The position numbers were made by a program, and so were the translations under genes. A stretch of 39,064 nt of DNA from Candidatus Levybacteria bacterium RIFCSPLOWO2_12_FULL_39_17. GTDB taxonomy: Bacteria > Patescibacteriota > Microgenomatia > Levybacterales > GWA1-39-11. The stretch covers positions 1 through 39,064 of the forward strand of contig MFPJ01000030.1 of NCBI GenBank assembly GCA_001782675.1. Direction: 5' to 3'. The notes below the pieces were generated by a model. It did not search any database. It had not been told where the DNA came from and saw only the letters and a program-made list of their open reading frames with translations. Positions 30,886-39,064 of the stretch are shown in pieces (position 1 is the first letter of the stretch; each line of letters opens with the position of its first letter).

Positions 30886-32025
30886 CTATATGGTAAGAGA
30901 ATTAACAAAATCAAGAATCTTTTTGTCAAAAACTTCGCTTGAAAACTTTTCGGCTTGTTTGCGGCATTCGTCCGAACTTATTTTTGCCTTTTCGAACTTT
31001 TTAATCGCCTCATTTATTGCATCAGGTGTATTCTCGTCAAAAAATATTCCTGTTGCCACTTGCCCTGAGCTTGTCGAAGGGTCAACTACTGTTTCGCGAA
31101 CTCCGCCAGATCGGTACGCTATAACCGGTGTCCCGGCTGCCATTGCCTCAACCGGCGTAATTCCAAAATCCTCATCAAATGAGGCAAAAACATATGCTTT
31201 TGCATTTGCCATTAATTCTTGTCTTTCAATATCAGTAACTTCACCTAAAAACTCTATGTTTTTTCCTGCCATTGACTTAAGCTCTTCGTCAAATCCCGCG
31301 AATCCTTTACCAAATACCTTAAGCTTTTTACCACTTCTGTTAAAAGCCTCGACAATAATGTCGATCCCTTTTGCCCTCGCAAGCCTTCCTCCCGCAAGGT
31401 AGTATTCCTTTTTCTTCACCCCCGAGGTGGGGGCTGCTTTCACCTCGGGGGTGGATAACGAGACGGGTGGATTTATCACCACCGCATCTTTTCTATAAAA
31501 CTTTTGAATTCGGACTCGAACTTCTTCTGAATTAGCTATGAAATAATCAACATTTTCTGACGCTTTAAAATCTACCATTCGCAAAAAATGATTTGCAATC
31601 GAACCAAAAATTCGCATTAATGTATCTTTCTGCCATTCTCGCGCAGTCATATATCCATATAGATAGCGCGGTGGTGTGTGGGTGTAGCAAACAAGTTTAG
31701 CTCTACCCTTTCGAACTAGATTTGGGAAATATGCTCCTGTTTGAGAAACAATAATTACATCGAATTTCGAAAGATCAAATGATAGAAAAGAAAGAGGAGA
31801 AATCAAGCGAAAAATAGAAATGAGTTTTTCTTTATACGGAATCCACTGAAGAAAGGAGGTTTTAATTCGCATCTGCCGAAATACCCACATGTGAGGCCCT
31901 AAATATTCCGGAGCGTATATCGAAGTATAAACCGGCGCCTCAGGAAAGAGTTTGTGCAATTCCTCTAATACCCTTTCAGCTCCCCCATACTCTTTTATGT
32001 AGTCATGAACTATCGCAATCCGCAT
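30886..32025 (-). CDS. GT4-family glycosyltransferase
   Basis: The 379-residue protein has the GT-B fold: EYGGAERVLEELHKLF at the N-terminus, a central VNPPVSLS and GRLARAKGIDIIVEAF, and the donor-binding EDFGITPVEAMAAGTPVIAY with the E-x7-E motif. GT4 enzymes use nucleotide sugars to build envelope glycans or glycolipids; the exact sugar cannot be told. Between VVD and VATGIFF the residues PSTSSGQ are encoded by CCCTGAGCTTGTCGAAGGG, a dispersed repeat read in frame. Its ATG overlaps the stop of the 5'-3' exonuclease gene by one base (TAATG), so the two genes are co-translated. Confidence 0.9.
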   Translation of the reverse strand: MRIAIVHDYIKEYGGAERVLEELHKLFPEAPVYTSIYAPEYLGPHMWVFRQMRIKTSFLQWIPYKEKLISIFRLISPLSFLSFDLSKFDVIIVSQTGAYFPNLVRKGRAKLVCYTHTPPRYLYGYMTAREWQKDTLMRIFGSIANHFLRMVDFKASENVDYFIANSEEVRVRIQKFYRKDAVVINPPVSLSTPEVKAAPTSGVKKKEYYLAGGRLARAKGIDIIVEAFNRSGKKLKVFGKGFAGFDEELKSMAGKNIEFLGEVTDIERQELMANAKAYVFASFDEDFGITPVEAMAAGTPVIAYRSGGVRETVVDPSTSSGQVATGIFFDENTPDAINEAIKKFEKAKISSDECRKQAEKFSSEVFDKKILDFVNSLTI

Positions 32026-32954
32026 TATAATAATTTCATTTGATTCTCTTTTTTAATTTCCTGCTTTTGGTTAAAAATTTCATCAACTCTCCTTGGGAGC
32101 GTCTTGAATTCGTAAGATTCGAGCGCCTTTTTAAACTCGCCGATATCTATTTTTGAGGTCAAACAATCCGCAAAATCACAAACAAAAGGAACATCTGTTA
32201 CAATTTTTGCCAAGGTTTTTCCTATCTGCGCGGATTCTGCCCCATCTATTAACTTTTGCGCCAACGCTTTATTCTTGATCGCAATTTCATCAAGATGTTT
32301 ATAAATATTATCAACATTTCCATAATGCCGAACCAAGGTTGCCGCAGTCTTTGGACCGATTCCTGAGACTCCCGGATAATTATCGGATGGATCGCCGGTC
32401 AGCGCTTTCAAATCAACGATTTCACGAGGTTCCACATTATACTTTGTTAGAACTTCTCCCTCATCAAAAACCTTAACTTCCGAAATCCCTTTTACAGGCA
32501 TTAACACTTTTGTTTTATGGTTTACAAGTTGGAGCATATCACGGTCTCCGGTCACTATATAGACAATATTTCCCATGTCCTTTGCCTTTTCCGAGAGAGT
32601 ACCGATGATATCATCCGCTTCATATCCGTCAACAGCGAATTCCTGAATTTTTGCCTTGCGCAAAATGTCAATAATCGCTTGATATTGTTCCGATAAATCA
32701 GACTCCATCTTTGGTCTCTGCGCCTGATATCCCACATATAATTCTTGACGAAATGTTGGTTTTGGCCGGTCAAAAGCCACGACAATATGAGCCGGTTTTA
32801 ATTCATGAATTAATTTTAAAAACATTGAGAAAAAACCATGGACTGCGCCGGTTGGAACGCCGGAACTTGTAGTGAATGGGGGCATTGCGTGATAGGCGCG
32901 ATGCACTATTGCCGAACCGTCAACTAACATGAAAATACTCTTCTTGGAATCCAT
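32025..32954 (-). CDS. Stand-alone 5'-3' exonuclease (PolA N-terminal type)
   Basis: A 309-residue FEN-like nuclease equal to the N-terminal domain of DNA polymerase I. It holds the metal-binding acidic residues in LVDGSAIVHRAYHAMP, VVAFDRPKPTFRQ, DGYEADDIIGTL and VTGDRDMLQLV, followed by the helix-hairpin-helix DNA-binding GDPSDNYPGVSGIGPKTAATL. No polymerase domain follows; the next gene is a glycosyltransferase. It should remove RNA primers and flaps. TATAAT lies six bases before the ATG (leaderless). Whether a separate polymerase part exists elsewhere cannot be seen. Confidence 0.93.
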   Translation of the reverse strand: MDSKKSIFMLVDGSAIVHRAYHAMPPFTTSSGVPTGAVHGFFSMFLKLIHELKPAHIVVAFDRPKPTFRQELYVGYQAQRPKMESDLSEQYQAIIDILRKAKIQEFAVDGYEADDIIGTLSEKAKDMGNIVYIVTGDRDMLQLVNHKTKVLMPVKGISEVKVFDEGEVLTKYNVEPREIVDLKALTGDPSDNYPGVSGIGPKTAATLVRHYGNVDNIYKHLDEIAIKNKALAQKLIDGAESAQIGKTLAKIVTDVPFVCDFADCLTSKIDIGEFKKALESYEFKTLPRRVDEIFNQKQEIKKENQMKLL

Positions 32955-33040
32955 AAGGGAATTATAACAAAAAGGGGAATCTTACAATTGACAACTGACA
33001 TTTGACATGTGACAAGTTTAGTTAATTGTTAAATGTTAAA

Positions 33041-34310
33041 TGTTTTTAGGGGGAATGGGTTGGGCGCGCGGGCAGAGACTCACAGAATGTGAGAGATCAG
33101 CAACAGCTGAAAATAGTTTCAACCCGAAGGCTGAAATAGAGATTTTGTCTCTGTTTTTCCCGCGCGCCCATTGCCCAGTCTGCGATGCTCTATTGCAAGA
33201 GGAAGCTTGGGTTTGAGACCCAGCCGAGCATGAGCTTCGGACATAGGGGTCTCCTATAACTTTTGGCTTCCCTTGCAAGGAAGAGCATGGTAGTCGTCCA
33301 CACGATGAGTCAGCCGGAGGGCTAGAATCCTTTTTGAATGGGAGAAGCGACGAGTCCGAACTGGTGAGAACTCTTATGTGGGTAAGCCTTGGCCTACGAT
33401 ATGGAGAGTCCCCATTGCCCAGCATTATTTGGTCTCGTGTACGCTCATTTTCATCCAAAAAGCAATCCTTGCCCCGTCAGTCAGACTCAGAAGAGATACT
33501 TAAGATGTACCATCCATCTCCTCCTAAGAGAGGTGTTTTCTGCGACCGTACGAAAGTTCGGCTAAATCCAACGCTTAGGCGAAGGGGGGCAGGTGACAAA
33601 CGACCTTGGCGTCCGATGGGTAAACCCATGAACTCGGACAATCGTTGAGATCGTTCACTTGTCATCCAATCGCTTACTGCGAAGAGCTAGCCCTTGGGGG
33701 GGTTGACAGGTGGCTGTTGCCGTCTATTCTTTTTTAGGACTGACCCCTGGAATTCCTAAGTAGGATCTCTGTTGTGCATATCCTCTCCTGTGGATAACTT
33801 GCTCGGAACGAATGTTCCAGTAGTCCCGACGTTAGGAAATCGCCAGATGTGGGGCCCGGTCGCTGCAGTTGGCGACGATGTCGATCTCGCTGCTCGAGGA
33901 AACGATCGTCCTCGGGATGGTAGAAGCGAGATGCCGCATGGGAATCCTCCTTTTTACGGGTAGACTGGTGTTGGCGTGACTTGGCTTAGTCCAGCGCGGG
34001 CGATAGGACAGTCAAACGACTGATGCTTTAGACGAATAAATCGTCTCTACACATTATTCCAATCGCTACGCGAAGGTTCAGCCCCAAGGCAAGATGCCGT
34101 GTGATCCTTGATCCCAGAAAACCTATTCAATTTTTCCTCAGGTCGAAGACTCCGCACCTCCCAACACATGATTAGAAAAGGCAACCTTCCGCTCGATAGT
34201 CAATAGATTCTACCGAACCAGAAAGTGTGATATCGCGAAAGTATCCGATATTTGATTGCCTTTGACGACTAATGAATTCTTTTTTCCTCCCTTCTTTTTT
34301 CAACTGTGGA
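33041..34310. ncRNA. Unclassified structured non-coding RNA region
   Basis: About 1.27 kb with higher GC than its surroundings and no credible protein frame. It is full of strong stems: GGGCGCGCGGG (33062-33072) with CCCGCGCGCCC (33159-33169) plus CAGAGAC/GTCTCTG inside; ATGCTCT/AGAGCAT and GCAAGAGGAAGC/GCTTCCCTTGC across 33185-33288; GGTGACAA/TTGTCATCC enclosing AACGA/TCGTT, GTCCGA/TCGGAC and ATGGGT/ACCCAT at 33592-33667; CGAGGA/TCCTCG near 33896-33915; GGCAA/TTGCC around 34180-34260. A promoter-like pair at 33703-33730 suggests two plus-strand units. I found neither the RNase P P4 core (GGAAAGTCC) nor a tmRNA tRNA-like end, so the class is unknown; a divergent version of either is possible. 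Confidence 0.4.
33703..33730 (+). promoter_or_regulatory. Promoter-like element within the structured region
   Basis: TTGACA (33703-33708), 16 bases, TATTCT (33725-33730), followed by about 550 bases of stem-rich, non-coding sequence. It may start the second RNA unit. Confidence 0.45.
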
Positions 34311-34351
34311 TTTCCGGACTGAAAGCTTATCTTGCAATCAGAAATCCACAG
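34304..34351. repeat. 11-bp inverted repeat CTGTGGATTTC
   Basis: CTGTGGATTTC (34304-34314) and its exact reverse complement GAAATCCACAG (34341-34351) enclose 26 bases. A perfect TTATCCACA (minus strand) lies at 33789-33797. They recall DnaA boxes but there is no cluster or origin-associated gene. Between 34352 and 34510 the sequence is AT-rich with recurring GCAAAT/ATTTGC words and no gene. Confidence 0.45.
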
Positions 34352-34523
34352 CCGAAAAATGCGCTATGCAATAGAAGCACATTTTAAAGGAAGTTCGCAA
34401 ACTGGATTTTTAAAGTGCCAAAAAGCCTCTTTTGCTTCTCTATAAATGCTTGCAAATCGCATTTTTGAAAACAAATTTGGCTATTTAAAGCAAATATACA
34501 CCTAGCTTTAGCAAATTGCAAGA

Positions 34524-34641
34524 GGCCTCCTATTTACGAGGCCAGTCGAAGGGTTTACCATGAACAGAGTCGAAAGGGTCAATTGTCAGCCCGCCCCGCT
34601 TCGCGGAGCGGGGCCGGGGTTGTTAATTGTCAGTTGTCAAC
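34524..34641. repeat. Cluster of palindromes at the end of the non-coding block
   Basis: In order: the hairpin GGCCTC/GAGGCC (34524-34543); a GTCGAAGGG...GTCGAAAGGG pair (34545-34578) of the family seen in the glycosyltransferase gene; CCCCGCTTCGCGGAGCGGGG (34594-34613); and GTTAATTGTCAGTTGTCAAC (34622-34641). The last contains TGTCAGTTGTCAA, the exact reverse complement of TTGACAACTGACA at 32988-33000. Confidence 0.6.
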
Positions 34642-36898
34642 CTTGTGGTTTTCTTCCGTATTTTTCTTTCGATAAACGGACGATTGCCTCTTTGTTTTCA
34701 TTTTTTAAAGCAGGCAGGGGAAGCGTTGTTGCCGGGAAGGGCGCCGAGGTCATTCCGTCAATTGAAAGCTTCAAAACTATTTCGAATTTGCCAAGTGAAA
34801 CCAAATCATTTTCCGAATAGATTTCCGCGAATTCTTTTGTCAAAAGGTACGCGTCATGGGCGCCAACCACAAATGAAGCAAGCGTGCCGACATTTCCGTA
34901 AATTGCCCGTTGAACACTTAGCTCGAGCTGGTCGCTATACTGGTTTGCCAAAGTCAAAGACAGGCGATATTTTCTTGCTTCGGAGAGTATTTTAATAAAA
35001 GATTCTGTCGCGAAATTCTGAAACTCATCAACATAAAGAAAGAAGTCCGCTCTCTCTTCTTCTTTTTGAAAAGACCTATTCATTGCCGCAAGCTGAATCT
35101 GCGTAATAACCATCGCGCCCAAAAGCGCGGCATTATCTTCTCCGAGTTTCCCCTGTGAAAGATTAAGAATTAAAATTTTCCCTTCATCCATAATTCTCTG
35201 AAGATCAATTGAAGACTTTGGGTTGCCAATAATATTTCTTACCATGCGGCTTGAGACAAATTGACCGACCTTATTTTGAATTGGAGAAACAGCTTCGGCT
35301 TTCAATCTATCCGGCATCTTTGCAAATTCGGCTTCCCAGAAATTCCTGAGCACCGGATCTGATAATTTTGCTACAACTTTTTCCCGGAAGCCTGAATCAG
35401 ATAAGATTCTCAACGCATCTACAAGCGTCCCCTGCTCAATATCCAGAAGAGTTAAAATTACATTTCGGAGTATGTATTCTAAACGCGGCCCCCATGACTC
35501 ACCGTAAATCTTATGAAATATTGAGACAATCCCCGATGAGACAAGATCCTTGTGCTGTGAATTTTTAATCTCTAAGACATTTAGCGAAAACGGCCGCTCC
35601 GAATCAAAGGGTTCAAGATAAACCACATCTTTCATCCTTCTCTTCGGAATGTAATCGAGAATAATTTCCGACAAATCCCCGTGAGGATCAATTATTCCAA
35701 TTCCCCGGCCCCGCCTTATGTCATCAATTGCCATGTTCGCAATAAGAGTAGATTTTCCGGCTCCGGTTTTTCCAATTATGTAAACATGCTTTCTCCTGTC
35801 GGGAGTTTTTATTCCAAATATCGTTTCTTTATTTTTAAACTCGGCTTTCGCAAAAAAATTAACATCTTTCTTGTCCGCCATAGCCTTGGCATCGGCGGAT
35901 TTTTCATCAATTTGCCCATCCGCCGTTTTAACTACGGAGGGTGAAACCGGAAGATTTTCAGGAGGTTCTCCAAGCAAAGTTTTGCCCCAGGCAATATTTT
36001 TGATTCCGGCAAGCAAAAAACCTGAAGGATGCCAAAGGGAAGCCAGTTCTTGGGCATTTAGCACCTGATACCGCCTTTCAAAAAAACCCACAAAGCGTTC
36101 CCTTATTCTTTTGACTAACCTTTTTTTTGCAAAAAGCGGCTTTCTGAAAACAAACTGATTTCCCTCACCCAGCGAAAAGCTTCCGAATGTCCCTGCAAAG
36201 TTATGCATATAAGGCAGGGTATTTGGGTTGTCGGATCCAACCGCAAGTCTTACAACTGCTTTGCCTCCTTGAAAACCTGCTTTTTGCATCATCCGAAGCT
36301 TCTGCGGGTTTTGTGCGTAGCGAGTTGTTGCGCCCATGGAACTTTCGCCCGTTGCTACATCTTTGACTGCTTGTTGATGGGTATCCTCAATTAAGCGGCC
36401 TGCCATCTCAACCGCCTTGTCCTGCCAGGGAAAAGAAGCGGGCTTAATAAGAATTTGAAGAGCCATTTTGACTCCGGAATCCTGTTTTGCAAGAAATCCG
36501 AGAAGTGAGGACATTGGATCTATGTCTTTAAAATCGGCATAAGTTTTAATAGGAAGATAAGGATAAGAATTTAAGACCATTTCTCCAACCGAAAGATATT
36601 TGGACGAGAGGACTTTTTCCACAGGATCTTCTGTTTTTGAAACATTTGATTTTGGATAGGATGAAGAAATCAGGCTTGATACAAGCGTCTCGCTCTCGGA
36701 TTTTGTTGTTACATAAAAGAAAATGGTTTGGTCCAAAAGATAAATTTCAAAAGAGTAAGAGCGCGGATGAATATATAATCTTTTCCAGAGAGGAATATAG
36801 GGATACGGAAGGAGAGAGGAGAAGATTTGAGTCGCCGACTCAATTGGAGTTTCGTCGTCTTTTGGATTGCGGACTAAAAGGTGGGCAAAAATACTCAT
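34637..36898 (-). CDS. VirD4/HerA-like DNA-translocase ATPase
   Basis: About 753 residues. The N-terminal 350 form a poorly known region with beta and helical segments; the C-terminal half is a RecA-like motor with Walker A IIGKTGAGKSTLIANMA (about 376-390), GIIDPHGDLSEIIL, RNVILTLLDIEQ, and Walker B FFLYVDEFQNFA, then EARKYRLSLTLANQY. This is the TraG/VirD4/HerA layout used in conjugation and type IV systems, and as a chromosomal ATPase in Patescibacteria. No other secretion gene lies in the window. A TTG five codons upstream could also start, but the ATG at 36898 has TATAAT six bases before it, next to dispersed repeat copy 4. Confidence 0.85.
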   Translation of the reverse strand: MSIFAHLLVRNPKDDETPIESATQIFSSLLPYPYIPLWKRLYIHPRSYSFEIYLLDQTIFFYVTTKSESETLVSSLISSSYPKSNVSKTEDPVEKVLSSKYLSVGEMVLNSYPYLPIKTYADFKDIDPMSSLLGFLAKQDSGVKMALQILIKPASFPWQDKAVEMAGRLIEDTHQQAVKDVATGESSMGATTRYAQNPQKLRMMQKAGFQGGKAVVRLAVGSDNPNTLPYMHNFAGTFGSFSLGEGNQFVFRKPLFAKKRLVKRIRERFVGFFERRYQVLNAQELASLWHPSGFLLAGIKNIAWGKTLLGEPPENLPVSPSVVKTADGQIDEKSADAKAMADKKDVNFFAKAEFKNKETIFGIKTPDRRKHVYIIGKTGAGKSTLIANMAIDDIRRGRGIGIIDPHGDLSEIILDYIPKRRMKDVVYLEPFDSERPFSLNVLEIKNSQHKDLVSSGIVSIFHKIYGESWGPRLEYILRNVILTLLDIEQGTLVDALRILSDSGFREKVVAKLSDPVLRNFWEAEFAKMPDRLKAEAVSPIQNKVGQFVSSRMVRNIIGNPKSSIDLQRIMDEGKILILNLSQGKLGEDNAALLGAMVITQIQLAAMNRSFQKEEERADFFLYVDEFQNFATESFIKILSEARKYRLSLTLANQYSDQLELSVQRAIYGNVGTLASFVVGAHDAYLLTKEFAEIYSENDLVSLGKFEIVLKLSIDGMTSAPFPATTLPLPALKNENKEAIVRLSKEKYGRKPQG

Positions 36899-36904
36899 GG
36901 GTTT

Positions 36905-36910
36905 ATTATA
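36905..36910 (-). promoter_or_regulatory. -10 element of the VirD4-like gene (leaderless)
   Basis: Minus strand TATAAT six bases before the ATG at 36898, joined directly to AGAAATTAGAAATTG of repeat copy 4. The same junction precedes the hydrate dehydratase gene at 26551. Confidence 0.6.
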
Positions 36911-37028
36911 CAATTTCTAATTTCTAAATAATGCCGCACTGACCCAAGTCCCAATTGATTCCTCAATTAGGCATTGGAAATTGGGATTTGATTAGGTCAA
37001 TTAGGTTAATTAGATCAATTAAAAATTA
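36911..37028. repeat. Dispersed AT-rich repeat, copy 4
   Basis: Same family as the copies at 9081, 9525 and 26566: TTTCTAATTTCTAA at one end, GATTAGGTCAATTAGG and TTAATTAGATCAATTA at the other, with CCAATTGA...TCAATTAGGCATTGG in the middle. It fills the space between ftsH and the VirD4-like gene. Confidence 0.7.
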
Positions 37029-37031
37029 ACT

Positions 37032-38909
37032 TTATTCTTTACCTGAAGGCTTAGCCATACGAATGCTTTTTCTTTCTCCGTCTTTTGCCTTCATAATTTC
37101 ATCAAACTCTTCTCCTTCGAGCGTTTCTTTCTTAAGCAAAGCCTCGGCAACTTTATCAAGTTTTGGTTTATTTGATTTCAATATTTTCTGAGCCTCCTGA
37201 TAAGCGATGTCAATAATTTTTCTTAATTCATTATCAATCTTTGCCTGCATTTCATTTGATATCTGAGAAACCTCTCCAAACATCCTTGCCTTTTCAGTGT
37301 CATAATTAACCGGACCCAAAGAACTCATTCCGTATTGAATTACCATTGTCCTTGCAAGCTCGGTTGCTTTTTCAATATCATCCGCTGCTCCTGTTGTCAT
37401 CTCGGAGAATATTAATTCCTCAGCAACTCGTCCTCCCAACATTGTTGCGATCTGCTCAAGCAGACGGGTTTTTGTTTCATGAACGCGATCCTGACTTGGA
37501 GGAATCAATGTGTGGCCAAGCGAAAGCCCCCGGCCCACAATTGAAATTCGATGCACCGGGTCTGCCTGAGGCATGAAGTATGAAACAATAGCATGTCCCG
37601 ACTCATGATAAGCGGTAATTCTTTTGTCATCCTCTGACTGCATCCTCTTTTTCTCAGGTCCCAGCTTAACTTTAGTTGCCGCCTCTTCAATATCTTTCAT
37701 GTCAATTTGAGTTTTTGAAAACCTTGCTGCCAATATTGCTGCTTCATTGAGCATATTCTCAAGATCCGCCCCGGAATAACCAACCGTTCTGCGAGCAACT
37801 TTTTCCCAGTCAACGGTTTTTACAAAAGGTTTTCCTGTTGCGTGGATCTTAAGAATTGCTTTTCTTCCCTCAATATCGGGTAGCAACAAAATTACTCTTC
37901 TATCAAATCTTCCGGGGCGCACCAGTGCCGGATCAAGGATGTCAGGACGATTTGTGGCTGCGATTACCACGAGCTGTTCATTTGGGGTAAATCCATCCAT
38001 TTCAACCAGAATCTGATTCAAGGTTTGTTCACGCTCATCATGACCGCCCATTATTCCGACGCCTCGGTGACGGCCAATCGCGTCTACCTCGTCAATAAAA
38101 ATTATGGCCGGTTGTGATTTTTTTGCTGTTAAAAAAAGGTCTCGAACGCGTGCCGCGCCGACTCCAACCAACATCTCCATAAATTCTGAGCCCGCGATTG
38201 AGATAAAAGGAACTTGCGCTTCTCCCGCAACCGCGCGCGCCAACAAGGTTTTCCCTGTTCCGCTTGGGCCAACGAGTAAAACTCCCTTTGGTGTCCTTGC
38301 GCCCATTACCCTATATTTCTCAGGATGCTTTAAAAAATCAACAATTTCGGTTAATTCCTGTTTTGCTTCATCAACTCCCGCAACGTCGGCAAAAGTAGTT
38401 TTGGAGAAATCTTTGTTAAATGTTTTGCCTCGGCTGGAGCCAAAGGAGAAAATATTTTCCTGCGCCCCTCTTGCCTGTCTGAAGATAAAGTAGAAGAAAA
38501 CTATAATTAAGACTACGGGCAAAAACGACGAAATTAGATTTATCCAAATATTTGCGCCTGTTTCATCTTTTACATTAATTTTAACAGATTGGGGATTAAC
38601 ACCCGATTCTTTTAGGACTTCAAAAATAGAGGTATCCTTTTCTTTTCGAGAGCCTGCCAGCTTCCCGTCCTTATAAACAATTTCTAGTTTAGAATCATTT
38701 ACCGTTATTTCTTTTACTTTATTCTGTTTAATGTCGGTTACTAATTTTGAAATAGGAACCTCATCAACCCTTGGCCCTGAGGCCAGGTCCCCAATTCCCA
38801 TCATTATAAAAAGCAAAAAGAAAAACAGAAAACCGTAAAGAAGGAGATCTTTCCAAGAAAATTTAAGGCCGAATCTTGCCTTCTTCCCGTTCCTTTTGCG
38901 TCCATTCAT
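37032..38909 (-). CDS. ftsH: ATP-dependent zinc metalloprotease FtsH
   Basis: A complete 625-residue membrane AAA+ protease. Two membrane segments flank a periplasmic domain (about 22-38 and 122-142). Walker A is GPSGTGKT (214-221), Walker [12 protein letters not shown], the second region of homology [20 protein letters not shown], and the zinc protease motif HESGH (435-439) with the downstream EELIF glutamate region. It degrades unfolded membrane proteins and short-lived regulators. TATAAT at 38921-38926 lies 11 bases before the ATG. Its other neighbour is beyond the window. Confidence 0.97.
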   Translation of the reverse strand: MNGRKRNGKKARFGLKFSWKDLLLYGFLFFFLLFIMMGIGDLASGPRVDEVPISKLVTDIKQNKVKEITVNDSKLEIVYKDGKLAGSRKEKDTSIFEVLKESGVNPQSVKINVKDETGANIWINLISSFLPVVLIIVFFYFIFRQARGAQENIFSFGSSRGKTFNKDFSKTTFADVAGVDEAKQELTEIVDFLKHPEKYRVMGARTPKGVLLVGPSGTGKTLLARAVAGEAQVPFISIAGSEFMEMLVGVGAARVRDLFLTAKKSQPAIIFIDEVDAIGRHRGVGIMGGHDEREQTLNQILVEMDGFTPNEQLVVIAATNRPDILDPALVRPGRFDRRVILLLPDIEGRKAILKIHATGKPFVKTVDWEKVARRTVGYSGADLENMLNEAAILAARFSKTQIDMKDIEEAATKVKLGPEKKRMQSEDDKRITAYHESGHAIVSYFMPQADPVHRISIVGRGLSLGHTLIPPSQDRVHETKTRLLEQIATMLGGRVAEELIFSEMTTGAADDIEKATELARTMVIQYGMSSLGPVNYDTEKARMFGEVSQISNEMQAKIDNELRKIIDIAYQEAQKILKSNKPKLDKVAEALLKKETLEGEEFDEIMKAKDGERKSIRMAKPSGKE

Positions 38910-38939
38910 ATTGTGCGAAAATTATAACACAAGTTGAAG

Positions 38940-39064
38940 CCAGTTAAAAGTTAAAAGTGCAAAGTGAAAAGTTACAGTTGAAAGTTTAAAATTATTTAGA
39001 ACTTTGAATTTTGAACTGCAATTTTGAATTTTTAATTTTGAACCTTGAACTATTTCAGGGGGTC
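38940..39064. repeat. AT-rich short tandem and inverted repeats upstream of ftsH
   Basis: About 125 bases composed of GTTAAAAGTTAAAAGTG, GAACTTTGAATTTTGAACTG and similar words. The same words are found at 23290-23395 and, read in frame, in the DNA ligase and hydrate dehydratase genes. No gene is visible to the window end. Confidence 0.6.

Noticed and set aside
33036-33458. 140-residue minus-strand frame in the non-coding block
   Set aside because: Composition is random (Ser/Pro/Arg-rich), there is no start signal, and the DNA is dominated by long perfect stems that explain it better as RNA.
33041-34310. RNase P RNA or tmRNA assignment
   Set aside because: I looked on both strands for GGAAAGTCC and the ACAGAA...GGCTTA partner, and for GG(N)TTCGAC plus a GGTTCRANTCC end. 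Only fragments such as TTGGCTTAGTCC and CTTCGACC were found, so no class is claimed.
33789-34351. Replication origin from DnaA-box-like TTATCCACA and the GAAATCCACAG inverted repeat
   Set aside because: One perfect box and two weak ones do not make a cluster; there is no AT-rich unwinding region next to them and no dnaA or dnaN in the window.
34637-36898. Integrated conjugative element around the VirD4-like gene
   Set aside because: No relaxase, integrase, att-like direct repeats or other type IV genes are present; neighbours are housekeeping.

Overview
The window looks like a chromosome segment of a Patescibacteria (CPR) bacterium, probably from the Microgenomates side. The inference rests on several signals. 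The genes are small, tightly packed and AT-rich. The 23S rRNA gene carries introns and insertions. DNA ligase is of the ATP-dependent archaeal type and the UMP kinase is archaeal-like. There are many short membrane or hypothetical proteins, and families of short palindromic repeats appear between and even inside genes. No whole-genome or database comparison was possible, so the lineage is an inference.

Layout. 1-5106: start of an unidentified gene, a ComB-like phosphatase, a membrane-anchored degenerate M23-like protein, a FabD-like acyltransferase with a C-terminal membrane anchor, a Crp/Fnr regulator, a small membrane protein, an HD-hydrolase remnant and a GTP cyclohydrolase II. 5161-10627 (minus strand): an rRNA operon with its own strong promoter, in the order tRNA-Ala(UGC), 23S, 5S, and no 16S. 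The 23S gene is interrupted by two group I introns, one encoding a LAGLIDADG endonuclease, and two of its helices are lengthened by AT-rich copies of a dispersed repeat. 10693-16499: a small unknown protein, a secreted CAP/SCP protein, a DUF1003-like coiled-coil membrane protein, a six-hairpin glycosidase, thioredoxin reductase, thioredoxin, a phosphoribosyltransferase and a membrane protein. 16587-25694: DNA repair and housekeeping genes, including EndoQ-like PHP nuclease, MGMT-like protein, ATP-dependent DNA ligase with an unknown partner, a Fic protein, RecF and GpsA. 25691-32954: NAD(P)H-hydrate dehydratase, UMP kinase, a DsbA-like oxidoreductase with two microproteins, a frameshifted anchored protein, a HigBA toxin-antitoxin pair, Fpg, a GT4 glycosyltransferase and a stand-alone 5'-3' exonuclease. 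32988-34640: about 1.65 kb without a credible protein gene but rich in long stems, bounded by 13-bp inverted repeats; probably one or more structured RNAs that I could not classify. 34637-38909: a VirD4/HerA-like ATPase and FtsH.

How it works together. Many genes have a -10 hexamer ending only 6-8 bases before the start codon, so leaderless translation seems to be the default; Shine-Dalgarno starts are the exception. Three genes show other leader control: hairpin-plus-T-run leaders before the CAP protein and UMP kinase, and a palindromic operator before the antitoxin. Short repeats are read in frame inside at least four proteins (DNA ligase, hydrate dehydratase, EndoQ, glycosyltransferase). 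Another repeat family sits inside 23S helices and also abuts the -10 elements of two genes.
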